Source: Daedaleopsis sinensis (Eukaryota; Basidiomycota; Agaricomycetes; Polyporales; Polyporaceae). From it: DNA of 64,000 nt. The translations under genes were made by a program, and so were the position numbers. Shown here piece by piece: positions 21,522 through 33,971 of this stretch. Where the stretch lies: the NCBI GenBank assembly GCA_033807695.1, contig CM066301.1, forward strand, positions 4,650,001 through 4,714,000, read 5' to 3'. The first letter of the stretch is position 1; every line of letters begins with the position of its first letter. Below the pieces are notes generated by a model. It searched no databases and was not told the origin of the DNA. It was given only the letters and a program-made list of their open reading frames with translations.

Positions 21522-23838
21522 ATGGAAGCGATAATCAGTCCCGCTGAGAGCGAGCAGCTTGAGACCCTCACCCTAGGTCAGCGTATCATCCAACTACACA
21601 TGAAGTTCGGTCTTCCAGGTGAGCATGCTACTGTCTACAGCGTCTTTGATTGGTGGAATAAACTCCCCCTTGCTAGCTCGAATGACCCGGAGAAGATTGA
21701 GAGAAGCTCATGCGCATGCCGATAAACTCCTGCAAAATATGGACAGGTTCTATCAACGCGAGCACAGACGCCGACACTGGAGAAACATCACTGCACTAGT
21801 GCACATTCTCGTCGAGCTTTGTCAGGATGGGATCTTATGCGACAAGCTGGCGAACGGTCAGTCGTTCGACTACGGATCCCTGCTAACTAGCTAAGACCAA
21901 CTTAACGATCGTCTACAGGCGGCTTGCTGCCAAGGATCGTGGGTTCGACCAGAACGGTGGAAGACAAGTCTACCTACTTGCAGCTTCTCTCGCTCATTGC
22001 GCGCCGGGGAAACCACGCGACCCAGGCCAAACTATGTCGAGAAACCCCTTCGCTGATCAGGCACCTTTCCTACGAGACTCTAGGCGACATGATCACCATC
22101 ATCGCGCATTGTACTGAGAGGGCTCTCTGCCCCGCACTCTCTCAGGACCTCATGTTCGCCGTCTTGTCTATGGACGCCAGCAATACAGCTCTAAAAATCA
22201 TGGAAAGGCCTGATGCTACACTCGACGTCGTTCTGCACTGCCTCGCCGTGGCGACACTCGCCCCATACTACGCCAAGGCGAGGAATCCAAAGACAATCAG
22301 CAACGTCTACGATCTCTTTGCCGCGCTCACCCGAAGCAAACATTTATTCTTACGAGTGGTAGGAATGCAAGTCTTCCGCAGTATTCTCACAGCAACCACT
22401 TCGTCTCGGGCGTTCGTTGCACCACCAGGACTCGATCGCGATAGCGACTTTGGAGCCGCGTTCGCCACCTTCCCTCCAGACTTGCAGAAACCTATACTTG
22501 ATTACGGCTACAATCGCTGTGAGCTACGCCTAATGGAGAAGACGACGTACCGCTTCCGTAAAGCCGTAGAGGACCTTCAGCGGTACCAGAACTTGTACAA
22601 CTTTGCGACCGAGATGGCGGCCGTGTACCAGAATGGTCGTGCGCTGCTCGACAAACAAGAAGTCACTCTGTCAGGACGTGCACCCGTCGATTGGTCGGAG
22701 TACATTCCGGAGTGCATGAGGCTCCTCCGTAACCGCGATGGGCCTGGGGATGTCGAGATTGCCAACATCATCCGACTGGAGTATCTGCGTACGACGCAGT
22801 CCTGCGACATCGTCTTAGCTGCTGCTCGGCAACTTATCCAACTATACCCGCAACAGCCCCATGCGTACTCCATCTACTGCGGTTTAGTAACGTCTCAAGA
22901 CGAATACTGTCCAGACATGGCGCAGCGCGGCCTCGCTTGTCCGCGCATCCCCCAGCCGATCCGATTGAAACTCCTCACGCACGCCGTGGACAGATTCTCT
23001 CACAAAGGGTGGAAGATTCTCCTCGGAGCGGACAACACTGACAAGGAGCGGCACGCGTACGGGGAGAAATGTTTGAAGCTGGCAATGGAGTACGCGCAAG
23101 AGTACTTAGAAGAGGCTCCCCCTGACGCGATTGAACGAGTGGACGTGCTCAGTCGCCATTTCCTCAACATTGTCGCGATGCATGGCCCCGAGCTCAAGGG
23201 CTCGACGCTCCTACAGGTAATTGTGCTTACTTTCGCCAAAAGCTACACGCTCATAAACCCTTATCTTTGAGGACGTGCTGGAGCAGATAGAACGCACCGA
23301 ACGGCTCTTCAAGCTCCTCGGCTGCCGCGAGTCACCACGACAGTCGCGCGATGCGCGCGAACTATTCAAATTTCACTACCTGCACCTGAGCGAAGCGCGC
23401 TGGGGTCCCGTCATCGCACGCATCGACTCTCTCATGGAGGACTTACATTCGGGTCGCCGTTACGGCGCTCGTCAGACAACCGGGAAGGAAGACGACCCTA
23501 CGTTTGCCGGCTGGTCGAGGCTCGATGCAGAAGTCATCGGAGTCACGTCCCACGGGCCACTCAAATGCAGATGTGAGGACGTGATCGAGACGAAGTATCC
23601 GGCATCCATTATGCTCTACTCCTGCTCGTTACCGTCTTGTCGACGACGTACTGCTATCGTGAGGAAGTGTGGAAGATGTCGATGTGTTGTGTACGTCGTG
23701 TGGCGCGGCGAGTTCTACTACCACGCTATCCCGATCACGCTAACCACAATGCTTCTTATTTGCAGCTACTGCAATGAAGAATGTCAACAAGCTGACAGGG
23801 AGAGGCATAAATCTGGCTGTTCAACCAGTAGCATTTAA
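21522..23838 (+). CDS. MYND-finger protein, copy 1
   Basis: Five exons: 21522-21618, 21677-21856, 21919-23216, 23272-23690 and 23766-23838, giving 688 residues with consistent phases. Most of the protein is helical and leucine-rich, probably an armadillo-like solenoid ('YLQLLSLIARRGNHATQAKL', 'VLHCLAVATLAPYYAKARN'). The C-terminus is a MYND zinc finger: Cys pair in 'SCSLPSC', then 'CGRCRCVV' and, across the last intron, 'YCNEECQQADRERHKSGC'. MYND fingers bind proline-rich partners, so the protein is probably an adaptor. Intron 1 was placed by alignment with the copy at 28937-31286; an apparent alternative leaves an intron of only 22 nt. It is one of three paralogs here, with the same five-exon plan. 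Confidence 0.85.
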
Positions 23839-24226
23839 TTCCGTACTAGTTAGTAGCGATCTGGGATCCTTGTTGGAGCGTACCTCCAATCCCAAACGGC
23901 GAAGACGCACCCAATATGCAGTGCACTATAGTACCGATGTATATAGTAACACCTCGTCCAGCCTTTTCACTCATAACTGCACCCTCCGCGGAGTTGTTGG
24001 TATGGTGGTGAAGATGTGCTTTTTGGGCAGCATGAGCGTCAAAGATGCATCTCGGCCTTGTCGCTTGCCACCACTTACAGTCGACGCCCATCTTCCTTGT
24101 CTTGCGTATTTACAGCAGCAAGGTCTGTGAACGCTGAGAGTGCTATGAAAATGCTGACTGGATAACCCGAACTAGGACAATCTGGCTTTGTGAACCGTTG
24201 GTGGCGCCACGTCGACGTCGTCCAAC
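23839..24226. other. spacer between MYND genes
   Basis: About 390 bp between the stop of MYND copy 1 and the start of copy 2. It holds 3' and 5' flanks; nothing else recognised. Confidence 0.5.
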
Positions 24227-26536
24227 ATGGCCGATCCCCAGCAAGACCATTCATCTGCAGACTTGTACTCCGAAATATATGTCAGCACACATGCACAACC
24301 TCTGAGCTCCGCCATCTACTTGGTCCGAAATCGTTTAGGAATTCCCGGTGAGTGCACGACTTACTCGCCACTGCGACATCGTAGTCCGTGGTAACAAACA
24401 CGCCACGCGGACGAACTAATACTGTATCCAGAACTCACTACGCGTAGTGGACTCGGGGACCTTCACGAGAAGATGCCAGCTATATCTATTGATTTGGAGA
24501 ATCTGTACACGGCGGCGTATGACAGTCAAGACCGGCATGTTTTGACCGTAGTCGTTACTCTATGGTTGTATATGTGTTCTGATCCTATCTTGTGCCGTAT
24601 GCTCTTAGAAAGAGGTAGGTGTATATCTGCCCGCGTTTCACAGCTAGTAGCTTATGCTAGACATTTCAGGTGCTGTCCCCAAGGTCATCCGGCTTCTTGC
24701 TCTCCCGCAGGCCGACCGCTGTACCTATTGTCGCTCTCTCCACTTGCTATCGCTGCTATCGAGAAATAGTGATCATGATGACCGAGTGAAGGCGAAGATC
24801 CTGCAGCACAACGAGCTCATATTGAGGACAATGAGACGTTTCCCTTCTGATCTCAAAATGCGAGACTTTGGGATCGCGACTATTGCGCACTCGGTTGACG
24901 TTCAGGCCCAGCACGATCTCGCCAGAGGCTGGCTTGAATTGGTTACCGGCGCTCTGGTTGCCCACTTCACCTCACACGACACACTGCGCCACGCCATCCC
25001 TATCCTCATCTACTTCGCCCATGGGCGGTCTTCCCACGAAGTGGGGAACATCCCCGAAGTTACAGCTTTCTTTGCTGCGCTCAGTCGGAGCGATGATATC
25101 ACCCTCCGGTGTCTCTCGATGTGGGCTCTCGTGGGGATGCCCTCGCTGTTCGACAACATGCCTACCTCGTTCGTGCTCACGCCCGAGCGACTCCGACCGA
25201 ACCTTCGCTGGATACTGGAGGAGCACGGGATGGACAGGTGCGAGTCTATTCTCATGGAACGCTTCATGAAGAAGCTCTCGCCGATCCTGCGAGACCTCGT
25301 CAAGTACAATGATCTGTACAAAGTTGGCACGATCATGGCCGAACACCTTGTTCTGTCTCAGTACGTCTGCCGTTACCAGTTCTTACCCAAATTTCCTGTC
25401 ACGGGGCTGCCGTACAAGACATGGAAGGACGCCTTACCAGCTGCTGCCAAGGTTCTCAGGGAGCGCGGAGACGTTGCGCACCTCGACATGGCTGACATCC
25501 TCGACTTGGAATTCATGATATCGTGCAGTCCAGATCCGGAAGAGACGCTCTCCCTCGCTCGCGCTGTCATTGCGCGCAACCCACGGCATGGATTTGCTCG
25601 CATGGTGATGTGTCTCGAGGCGCGGGATCGGGAAGAAGCTATTCGGGTAGCAGAGGAAGGCTTGGAGCTATGCCGTGATGCTTCGCCCTACATTCGCCGA
25701 CAGCTCTTGAGGCACCTAGCTCAGGACAACGCTCAAAAGGGATGGTACCTTCTCCTTGGGGCGCCCTTCTCAGACGTAGAGAGGCGAAGGGCTGGTACCT
25801 CGTGTCTGGAGGCTGAAGCGCGATACGCGGAGATGTTCGTGTCGGAAGCCCCTCCCGATGCGGAGTTCTTGGTCCACGTTCTCGACGTTTACCTTGTCAA
25901 CACGTTTGTACTGCGAGGGGCAGCGCTCAGCGAAAACCTCTCAGAGCTGCAGGTGCGGATGCCGTAGCGACTTGACATCTTGTGCGACAGTTACTGATAC
26001 CAGATTACAGCCTTACCTAGAAAGGCGTGAAACCGCCCAAAAAATCCTGTCATACACGTACAACAACGAGCGCGCAGAGCCACGGATGACACAAGCGCAT
26101 ACGATGATCCGCCGTGAATACTCAGAGGGCAGTATCAAGCGTTATGCAGACGTAATACCTCGACTCGACTCGCTCCAAGCCTCGGACGCGACGCGGCCAG
26201 CAGGCAGTCTAACCCGTCACTTCAACGCGATGCGTTGGGCAACCTGGTGGAGCTCGCCGAAACCTTCTTTGACGAGTATCGTCCGCGGTGAGGTGATATG
26301 CAAATGTCGCAGCAGTGGCTGTCGCCGGACGGATCCCGGACCTCGCTTGTATCCATGCTCAAGCTGCGACCAAGCAAGCGCGACAGTTCGGAGATGTGGC
26401 GGGTGTCATAACGCGTGGTTTGTGTCGACAGCTATTTCTGCAGTTTCTGAACTAACACGGCCTGGTCAGGTATTGCGACAGGAGGTGTCAGCGGGCGCAC
26501 TGGGAGGAGCATGAGAAAAAGTGCCGATCTTCTTGA
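24227..26536 (+). CDS. MYND-finger protein, copy 2
   Basis: Five exons: 24227-24347, 24432-24614, 24670-25952, 26011-26417 and 26470-26536, giving 686 residues. The plan matches copies 1 and 3 exactly, including the last intron inside the MYND finger. The solenoid part contains 'ALSRSDDITLRCLSMWALVG' and 'RRQLLRHLAQDNAQKGWYLL', the latter clearly matching copy 1 around 'FSHKGWKILLGADN'. The finger reads 'CSSCDQ', 'VRRCGGCHNAW', then 'YCDRRCQRAHWEEHEKKC', a textbook MYND end with Trp and His. Sequence identity to copy 1 is low, so the duplication is old. Location and partner are unknown. Confidence 0.85.
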
Positions 26537-27024
26537 CGAGGGTGTGCTAGCTTGCGTCATGCTCGGAAGAGACCCTGTGTGTATGTTCTCCTATATATCT
26601 ACATTGCTCGTAGCTATTTGGATACGTGAGCAAGGAAAACTTGCCCATTTCTAGGTCTGCCAGGGACCCAAGCCGCCACAAGCTCGTCCTTGTGATAGGC
26701 ATTCGCTGGCAAGGCGCTCTCACCAGGTGATTCGTCGTCAGAACCTCGGTGTCAATTAAGGTCTTCAGCTTTTCTTGCAACGTCTCTTCCCTGCGAGGTC
26801 GCAAAGGGGGAAGCAGGACTCAGGAGGTCCATCGCGCCTTGATCGCGCCGAATCATGAATGGGCCCAGCCAGGTGAGCCTTGATTCCGGATATTATGTAC
26901 AGCCTGCAGGCGGCAAGATGCGGCAGATCTGAGATCGAGGACTTCAGTAAACGGTCAAAAGGTTGACACTGCCACGAACTCCTCACTCTCCCCTCCTCCC
27001 CTGAGTCCCTCAACGGTGTCCAGC
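26537..27024. other. intergenic, nothing recognised
   Basis: About 490 bp between MYND copy 2 and the next F-box gene. No TATA or repeat noticed. Confidence 0.45.
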
Positions 27025-28792
27025 ATGGTCCTCCTCCCCTTCACCTCCAATAGCAGTCCCAACTACTTGGCTGAACGCCTGCTCGAATCCTTAGAGAGCA
27101 ATCAACATGAACTTGGGTGAGTGTTTTCATAGCGCTCTCGGTGTGTCCGCTGACAAAAAACATAACGTCATGACCTAGGTTGGACGCTGTGAGTAGCCGT
27201 GAAACATCGCGCTGGACTTTCGGTGACACTGTCTGCAGCTCAAGCATCTGGAAGAGACCGCGTCTACGATACTCGCGTTCGTCAGGAGCAACATCAACTT
27301 TCACGCGTCTATACACGCAGTACCGGTCGAGGTCCTCGGTATGATCTTCGAGCACGCTCTTCCCGCTCAAGGCAACGGCATGCCCTTCACCGGGTATGAA
27401 GACCCGGGGTTGATGGAAGAGCTGCGCGCACGGGTCGCTCTGACTCACGTCTGCCGTCGCTGGCGACGCGTCGCCCTCGACATGGCCTCGCTCTGGACCA
27501 TCATTGACGAATTCTCGAGCGCTTCGACGCCTGCGTTTCTCGCGCGCTCTGGAGAAATGCCAATCCAGGTCAGCATCAGAAACTTCCTTGGCCGGTCCGT
27601 AGGTGGCTCTCTCCGCCCACACGAATCGCGCATCCGGGCCCTGTACCTGCACATCACAAAAGGCCACCGCTCGGTCATCCCCTCGAGTTCTCCGGAGCTT
27701 CCGTTCGACCCGGTCCGTTTAGAGCGCTTGTCGATCGTAACGGATGCGCGGCCATTCGACGAGAGCCGTCCGAACATTGATCTGGAAGCTTCTCCTATAC
27801 TGTTCGGCGAGCCCACTCCGCACCTAACCAGGCTCATCTTGCGGAACATGTGTTGGCTCCCGGTCATCTCGTGCGAAACCCTGACACATCTGCACATATC
27901 CCAAGGGACACCGATATCCCTCGACACCCTCCTCATGTTCATCGGACGGTGCACCGCGCTGGAGAGACTCGTTCTCGTTGACATCTACATCGCGAACTCG
28001 GCCGCAGTCCCCCTCGACCACGCGGTCTCCCTCCCACACCTCCGCACGCTCGTCCTTGGCATCAACCAGTCGCATCTCTCCATGCGTCGGCTTATCCAGT
28101 ACCTCATCCTGCCTTCAACAGTCACCGTGCGTGTCACAGGCGTGTACGCCTTCCGCGCGTTGAGCGATCTGCGCCCCTTCCCGAAGCTCCCCTTCACAGA
28201 GACCTTCGACACACTCTCCGTCGACCACGCCTTCGGACGGCTGGTCGTCCGGGCCTTCGGGCCCTTCTCCGCGCTCCTCCTCGACTTCAAGGACTACCCG
28301 CTCTCGAGCGCGGACCAGGCGGTCGAGCTCATGAAGGCTATCATCCCTTTCGAGAACATAGCGGACGTGCGCTACCGCGCACATGTCCTCCACGCGCGCC
28401 GCGCTGTGCATCTCCTGGGAGACATGCCCATGCCCGCGCTGAAGAGGTTCGCGTACGTCGACACGAACGAGGGGTCGGCCATCCCCGACGCGTGGGCCGA
28501 TCGCCGAGAAGCGTACATGACGGCCATCTCGAAGGCATTTGCTCGCGCCCCTCGGCTTGCGGAGCTCGAGCTCTGGTCTGCTAACGAGGACTTCCCCTCG
28601 CGGCTGACGCTGCCCCCTAACGCGCTTATCAAGAGGCTCGTCTTTCACTATCGGGGCAAGGCGGAGGAGGTGCCGGAATTATCCGATGCGGTTAAGGGAC
28701 AGGTCGAAGATGTGGTCGTGCGCTCGTGCGCGTGCGAGCCTCCGCTGAGAATCCCCGCTGTGGATGCAGACCATCATATTTACGAGTGGTAG
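27025..28792 (+). CDS. F-box protein with a 10-nt exon
   Basis: Three exons: 27025-27116, 27179-27188 and 27239-28792, giving 551 residues. A helical start ('YLAERLLESLESNQHELG') leads into an F-box-like domain: 'HASIHAVPVEVLGMIFEHAL', then 'LTHVCRRWRRVALDMASLW'. This is the commonest Agaricomycete F-box arrangement. A long leucine-rich C-terminal half follows ('LSLPHLRTLVLG'-like units). The likely role is an SCF ubiquitin ligase receptor; the target is unknown. The second exon is only 10 nt, flanked by clean splice sites, and is required to keep the phase. The frame after ATG 27341 is open on its own, so a shorter protein lacking the F-box start is possible but less likely. It converges with MYND copy 3, the stop codons being 145 bp apart. 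Its last 26 codons have been copied to about 34275. Confidence 0.8.
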
Positions 28793-28936
28793 AGGATCCA
28801 GAAAGCTCGCGGGGTGATGGCGAGCCAGAGATTTTCGGTACGGTCGAGGTCAATTTCATGATTATAGAATACGCTACAGCTATTGTACATATCCTTCCAG
28901 AGGTTTGCAGTGAGAGAAACTTACAACGTTCGACGT

Positions 28937-31286
28937 TCAACTATGACGATGGCACTTGAGCTTATGGGCCTCCCAATCAGCCCTTTGGCAGTTCTTGTCG
29001 CAATATCTTTCAAGAGTCAAGCGTCGCGTCAGCTTTTATCATCGGAACAGTGGGGGAAGAAGCGCACTCACACGACACTATGACACCCCCCGCACTTCCT
29101 CGCGATGGCGGTCCGCCGTCGACAAGAGTGCAACGAACAGCGATAGAGCACGATAGACTCCGGATACTCCTTCCCGACTCGACTCCCGTCCTCGCAGCTG
29201 CACTTCAAGGGGCCCCGTGACGTCACCCCGAGCAGGCCCTCGTCCAGGTCGGACCAGCCAGCGTATTTGGTGCTAAGATCTCCATCTTCCTCCTTCCCCG
29301 AGGCCCGGTTAGCACTGACATTGCGTCGGCGGCCCGCGTGGAAGGTGTCCATGAGATCGTCGATGTAGCGAACAATACCGACGAAGCGCTCGTTATGTCT
29401 ATTCTCGATGTAGTGTTCCAACAACTGTCGTCCGAGGCGGGGCTGTGAGAACTGGCAGTCGGCCCGCCGGCTGGTGAACTCGAACAGTCCCCAGGCACGC
29501 TGCATATCCTCCTGCACGCTCTGTGGAACAAGCATTGGTCAGAAGTTCGGACGGTGATGTAGAATCGTTCACGGCCCACCTTGAGCAGCGTCGAATACTT
29601 GTCGATCTCGTGCCCATGGATCAATAGGGTGTTGAAATGGTAGTCTTCCAGCACATCGAGCCGGTCGCATGAGTCCGGGGGTGTCTCTTCTAGGTACATC
29701 CGCCCATAGTCCATCGCTTGCTTCGCACATGCTATCCCGTACGCGCGGCGGGCGTCGTCGGTGTTGTCGGCTCCGAGTACGAGAGCCCGCGCTTTATGAG
29801 ACAGGTTGATCGCGGCTGCTGAGAGAAGTTGCCACCGCAGTGCCGGCAGAATATCAGGACACTGAAGTCCAAGCTTCGCAATATCGGCAGTGTCTTCATA
29901 GTCGCGTGCGTCGGAGATGCAGTACAGGGCGTACGCGTTGGGATGTTGAGGGTGCTGGGCGATCACCTTGCGAATGTCAGCTAGCACCGTGTCATCAGGC
30001 TGCGTCATGCGCGAATACTCCAGCTCCAAGGCGATGGCTACTTCGGAGTCTCCAGGACTCGCGCGTTTGCGAAGAAGCTCGACACAAACCGGGAGGGCTT
30101 CAGCCCAGTCGGCAGAGGAGAGCGTCTCGTGTTCGGGAAGAGTCACAATTCGATCGTCGAGTACGGCATGTCCGTTCTGCAAAATCGGCGCTAGTATTCC
30201 CGCAAATTTGAGGAGGTCGTGGTCGCGATTGAGGTTGGCCACTGCACTACGGAGCGCATGCGTCTCCTTCTGCACCAGACTCAGCGTACATCGCTCGAGG
30301 TCATAGTCGACCAAGACCTTTCGTAAATCGGGCGGGAAGGCGGCAAGGGAGAGCTCGAGCTGGTTGGAGGAGGGATCCGGCACGGGCGAGTCATCCATGC
30401 GCTCGCTGTCTACAGTGCGGAAAAATACCAAGGCCACAACTCGTAAGCCGATATCCCGACTTCGAGTGAGAGCGGCGAAGAGAGATAGGATCCTCTCAAC
30501 CCGCATCGAGTTCTCCGACGTATAGTTGCATGCAAGGGTGAGAATGGAAAGAGCATGTAGAATTGTTTCTAGTGATGCGCCAGGCTTGTCGAATACCGTC
30601 ATAGCTGTGTTCAGGACGTCGGTGGTGAAGAGGGACCGTACGAGGGTTTTATCTGGATCGACTGGTGTGAAGGCGGTCTCAACACAATGCGCGAGTATAG
30701 TGGTTATCCATTCGGCGGCTTCGGGGAGGAATACGGATCTTTGCAGGACGTTGACGACGGAGGGAATCTCTCTGCCCAGATGGACTCGAGTCACGTCGCT
30801 CCCACGGCGAGAAATTAGGGAGAGAAGTTCCATAATGTCGAACTGAATCTGGGCCCCTGTTTCATTCGCAAGTTCTAGAACCCTTGGGAGAAGCCCAGCT
30901 AGAAGAAGTGTACCAGGTTCAGAAAATACAACACATACACATCCCGTAGAGCTCACCGTCAAAGTTCATGAATGTATCACAAAGAATAGCATCCTGGCAC
31001 AGCTCGGTCAAGACGTACACAAGCGCATGGAGGTTTTCCCAGTGTTGTTCTCTGCGCTCCACTTGATAAAACGTGTTAAGCCTCTTGGATATCTCATTTG
31101 CATGCGAATGAGCTTCTCTCAATGTCCCGCGAGCCATTTGCGTCGCTGCCACAGAGGTCACAACGTGAGGATGCGATGGATAAGAACCGAAATCTCACCA
31201 AAAAGGCCAAGCTTTATGTGTAGCTTAGCGATACGAGCGACCATTGGGACATATTCTGGCCAGTCACGCGCTTCTGTGTTGTCCAT
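28937..31286 (-). CDS. MYND-finger protein, copy 3
   Basis: Five exons on the minus strand: 31286-31199, 31145-30957, 30898-29580, 29520-29072 and 29006-28937, giving 704 residues with consistent phases. It shares the order and intron positions of copies 1 and 2. The solenoid contains 'FDIMELLSLISRRGSDVTRV', which matches copy 1 well, and 'KARALVLGADNTDDARRAYG'. The MYND finger is 'RCSLHSC', 'ARKCGGCHSVV', then 'YCDKNCQRADWEAHKLKC'. It is closer to copy 1 than copy 2 is. Inverted orientation shows that the family spread by more than simple tandem duplication. Confidence 0.85.
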
Positions 31287-32637
31287 GGAGGAGTCAGTGT
31301 CTTGGAATGTGGCGGAGCGTGGACAGGTGGGTTAACAAGAAGAGGCCCGGGAGACAACGTTGAATCACGTCTAATAGTTCGGTAGAATGTGTGTCAAACG
31401 CAGCGCACTGAGACGGGCAGACGCTGCACTCGACTTGTGGGTGCCACTGAGTGCCACTGGACGTGGTGGTTGCGTTGAAACCTTCGGAATCGACGAGCGT
31501 CCACGGAGAGGTAGAGCGCCCATCGGCCCGATATCCGATCATGATTGAGCGGAACGGTCGAATTCCTCTCCTCTTCCTCCTCCTCCTCCTCCTCCTCTTC
31601 GCAATGGACCCCCGGACCTGTGGAGCTCGAGTCTGCACGCCGGGCTTCCTCCTCGGATGAAGATATCGGACTGAACCAGTTGGAGAGAAACGAGCTCACC
31701 GTTGAAGGACCGTCCTTCCCCCACGTCAATAAGTCCTCATCGATCATCGTCTGCCTAGGGGTGACAATGGATGTCGACATCCTCACCGCGTCGAAACCCG
31801 AAACCCGAGCGCTTGACCTTCCATTGACGACGTAACACGTTGACACGACGACGACACTTGTAACAACTACTGCGCTGCATCATGCCGCAGTTTTGGCGCA
31901 ATCCGCGTCCGAATCCTGAGGCCTGAGGCACGAAGGACCGTCCAAGACTACAGTCTCTGGCAAGATGCCTCATTCTAGTGAGTTCTCTCGCAGTGTATGC
32001 TATGCATAGTGCGCAGCGCCGTGGACGCGTATGCACTATGTTGATGCGTAAGTACTGCGCGCCGTGCGCGGGCAGTTTTACCAGTTTGGTCATTACTCGC
32101 ACAGTTCATCAAGGGCTCCGCATCTGACGGTTTGGAGCCTGGAGGTAGGTGTCTCCCTGTGTCTCCCTGGTGTCTCCGCAGCTAGCCGAGATAATATCAC
32201 TCCTTTTTCTTATCCGGGTGTGCCGGTGACAAGTGTACGTAGACAAGCCTGCGCGGACTATAGCTAGTGCTGCTGTCGAAGGCCGTCGATCGGTGAGTTT
32301 CAAATCTAGCGCTCAAACCTTGTGTAGGTTCCTGATCCACATCCTCTGTCTGTCCTTTGTCTACAGTTGTCTATGCTCGTAACGAGAAACCCTTGGCAGG
32401 CTTACACCAGAGTGGTAGCAACGTCTCCTGAATAAAAAGGAGACATTACCGGCGAACTTTTGATGGAGTAAGTTGGTCTACCGTGACAGACAACAGATTT
32501 CCGAATATTTCGGGGCACTGCCCCCTGAGGCACCCCGGTCGTACGCAGAAAACGCAACGTGGCCGACACGTACCCACATCCGACGCAGTCTTCAGCATCA
32601 GGTAGTGTATTGTGCAATGTATGCGTACGCACACCGA
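31287..32637. other. intergenic with microsatellite
   Basis: About 1.35 kb between MYND copy 3 and the NAD(P)-binding gene pair. A (TCC)n microsatellite of about eight units stands at roughly 31575-31597. The other open frames are short and without splice support. Confidence 0.5.
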
Positions 32638-32744
32638 GTCACCGACTGCAAAGTGCGTAGCTCGGCTGCAGTTCCGCGCCCGTGAATTATGCCATTACAC
32701 CCGACTACCGATCGGCGGGATCGGAGTGACTGCAGCTGATGCGC

Positions 32745-32750
32745 TATAAA
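32745..32750 (+). promoter_or_regulatory. TATA box, NAD(P)-binding gene copy 1
   Basis: TATAAA about 90 bp before ATG 32836. The same box with identical surroundings precedes the second copy. Confidence 0.6.
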
Positions 32751-32835
32751 GGCACGTCGGTATCCTCCATGCAGACCGTCCTCAAGTTATCTCCTCTCCA
32801 GTATCGCAAGTCACACATCTTCTCCTTCTCCCATC

Positions 32836-33814
32836 ATGAACGTCCTCGTCCTCGGCGGTTCGAAGAACATTGGCTACTATACCGCAGTGAGGCTCCTCAG
32901 TACGTATACGTCAACACGGATAGCAATATCAGATACACTAATCTCCTATTCTGTCTGTAGAGAAGGGAGCGACCGTCACATTCCTCCTCCGCCGTACCTC
33001 TGTCTTCGACAAAGACAAGGAGATACAGTCGTTCGTCAAAGACGGCAAAGCACAACTCGTCCCCGGAGACGCTCTCATCGCAGACAACGTCAAGAGCGCA
33101 TGGGAAGCCTCCCTCGCCCTCGGCTCAGGCACAATTGATCTCGTCCTGTCCTCGATAGGTACGCATCTCATACGCCAAGCCTTGCGTCTGCAATCTGTAC
33201 ATACACTGACGTTCCAACGTGAATCTCTCCCAGGCGGCGCCCCCAGCTTCAGCTTCTCCAAAGGCCTCACGCTCGACAACCCCGACATCTGCACCCGCTC
33301 CGTCCTCAACCTCCTCTCCACCCTCCCCCCTCTCCTCCGCCTGCCCGCGTCCCAGCCGCGCTTCGTCGTCGTCACCTCAATGGGCGCGACCGCCGCCGCG
33401 CACGCGCGCCTCCCCTTCGGGCTGCAGACCTTCTACGGCACGGCGCTGCGCCTCCCGCACGTCGACAAGCTCGGCGCGGAGCGCGTGCTCGCGCACGTCG
33501 CGGGGCGCGCGTGGGCGCCCGAGGACGTCGTCCGCCCGCACATCCTCCCCGACGGCTGGGAGGCGACATCGGGGCTGCCCGGGCCCGCGGAGCTCAAGCA
33601 CGTGCTCGTCGTGCGCCCTGCGCTGCTCACGGACGGGGAGTGCCGCGCGGACAAGGCGCAAGCGGAGGGCAAGCCGGCGTACCGCGCGGCGCCGGAGGAG
33701 ATGAGCGACGGGTACAGGGTGTCGCGGCGAGACGTCGCGCACTTCATCGTCGAGGACGCGGTGCCGAACTGGAGCAAGTGGGAGGGCAGCGGCGGGGTCG
33801 TGCTCGCGTATTGA
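32836..33814 (+). CDS. NAD(P)-binding Rossmann-fold protein, copy 1
   Basis: Three exons: 32836-32899, 32961-33158 and 33234-33814, giving 280 residues. It opens 'MNVLVLGGSKNIGYYTAVRL', a GGSxNIG dinucleotide-binding loop, then 'KGATVTFLLRRTSVFD' with the arginine pair often used to bind the NADP phosphate. 'GDALIADNVKSAWEASLALG' follows. The C-terminal half has 'PRFVVVTSMGATAAAHARLP' and ends 'RDVAHFIVEDAVPNWSKWEG', a typical SDR/NmrA-like end. There is no clear YxxxK catalytic pair, so an atypical SDR or sensor function is as likely as an enzyme. The third exon is extremely GC-rich. A near-identical tandem copy lies at 34951-35948. Confidence 0.8.
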
Positions 33815-33971
33815 GCGCGCGCTGAGCTGTGCTAGGTCGCCGACCTATCTTATTCATGGACCACACGCATCTCTGTACATGTATACCACACTCAGCCCTA
33901 GGACTTCAAGTTACTATTTCCGTCTCGGCCCGAACGACGCGCGCTAGCACTGCCTTATTTGGCCAACGATT

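Noticed and set aside
21619..21640. 22-nt intron in MYND copy 1
   Set aside because: Too short for splicing. Alignment with copy 3 puts the acceptor at 21676, giving 58 bp.
33372..33814. Several 60-160 codon frames antisense to the NAD(P)-binding gene
   Set aside because: Extreme GC content makes these stop-free by chance; the spliced sense frame explains the region.
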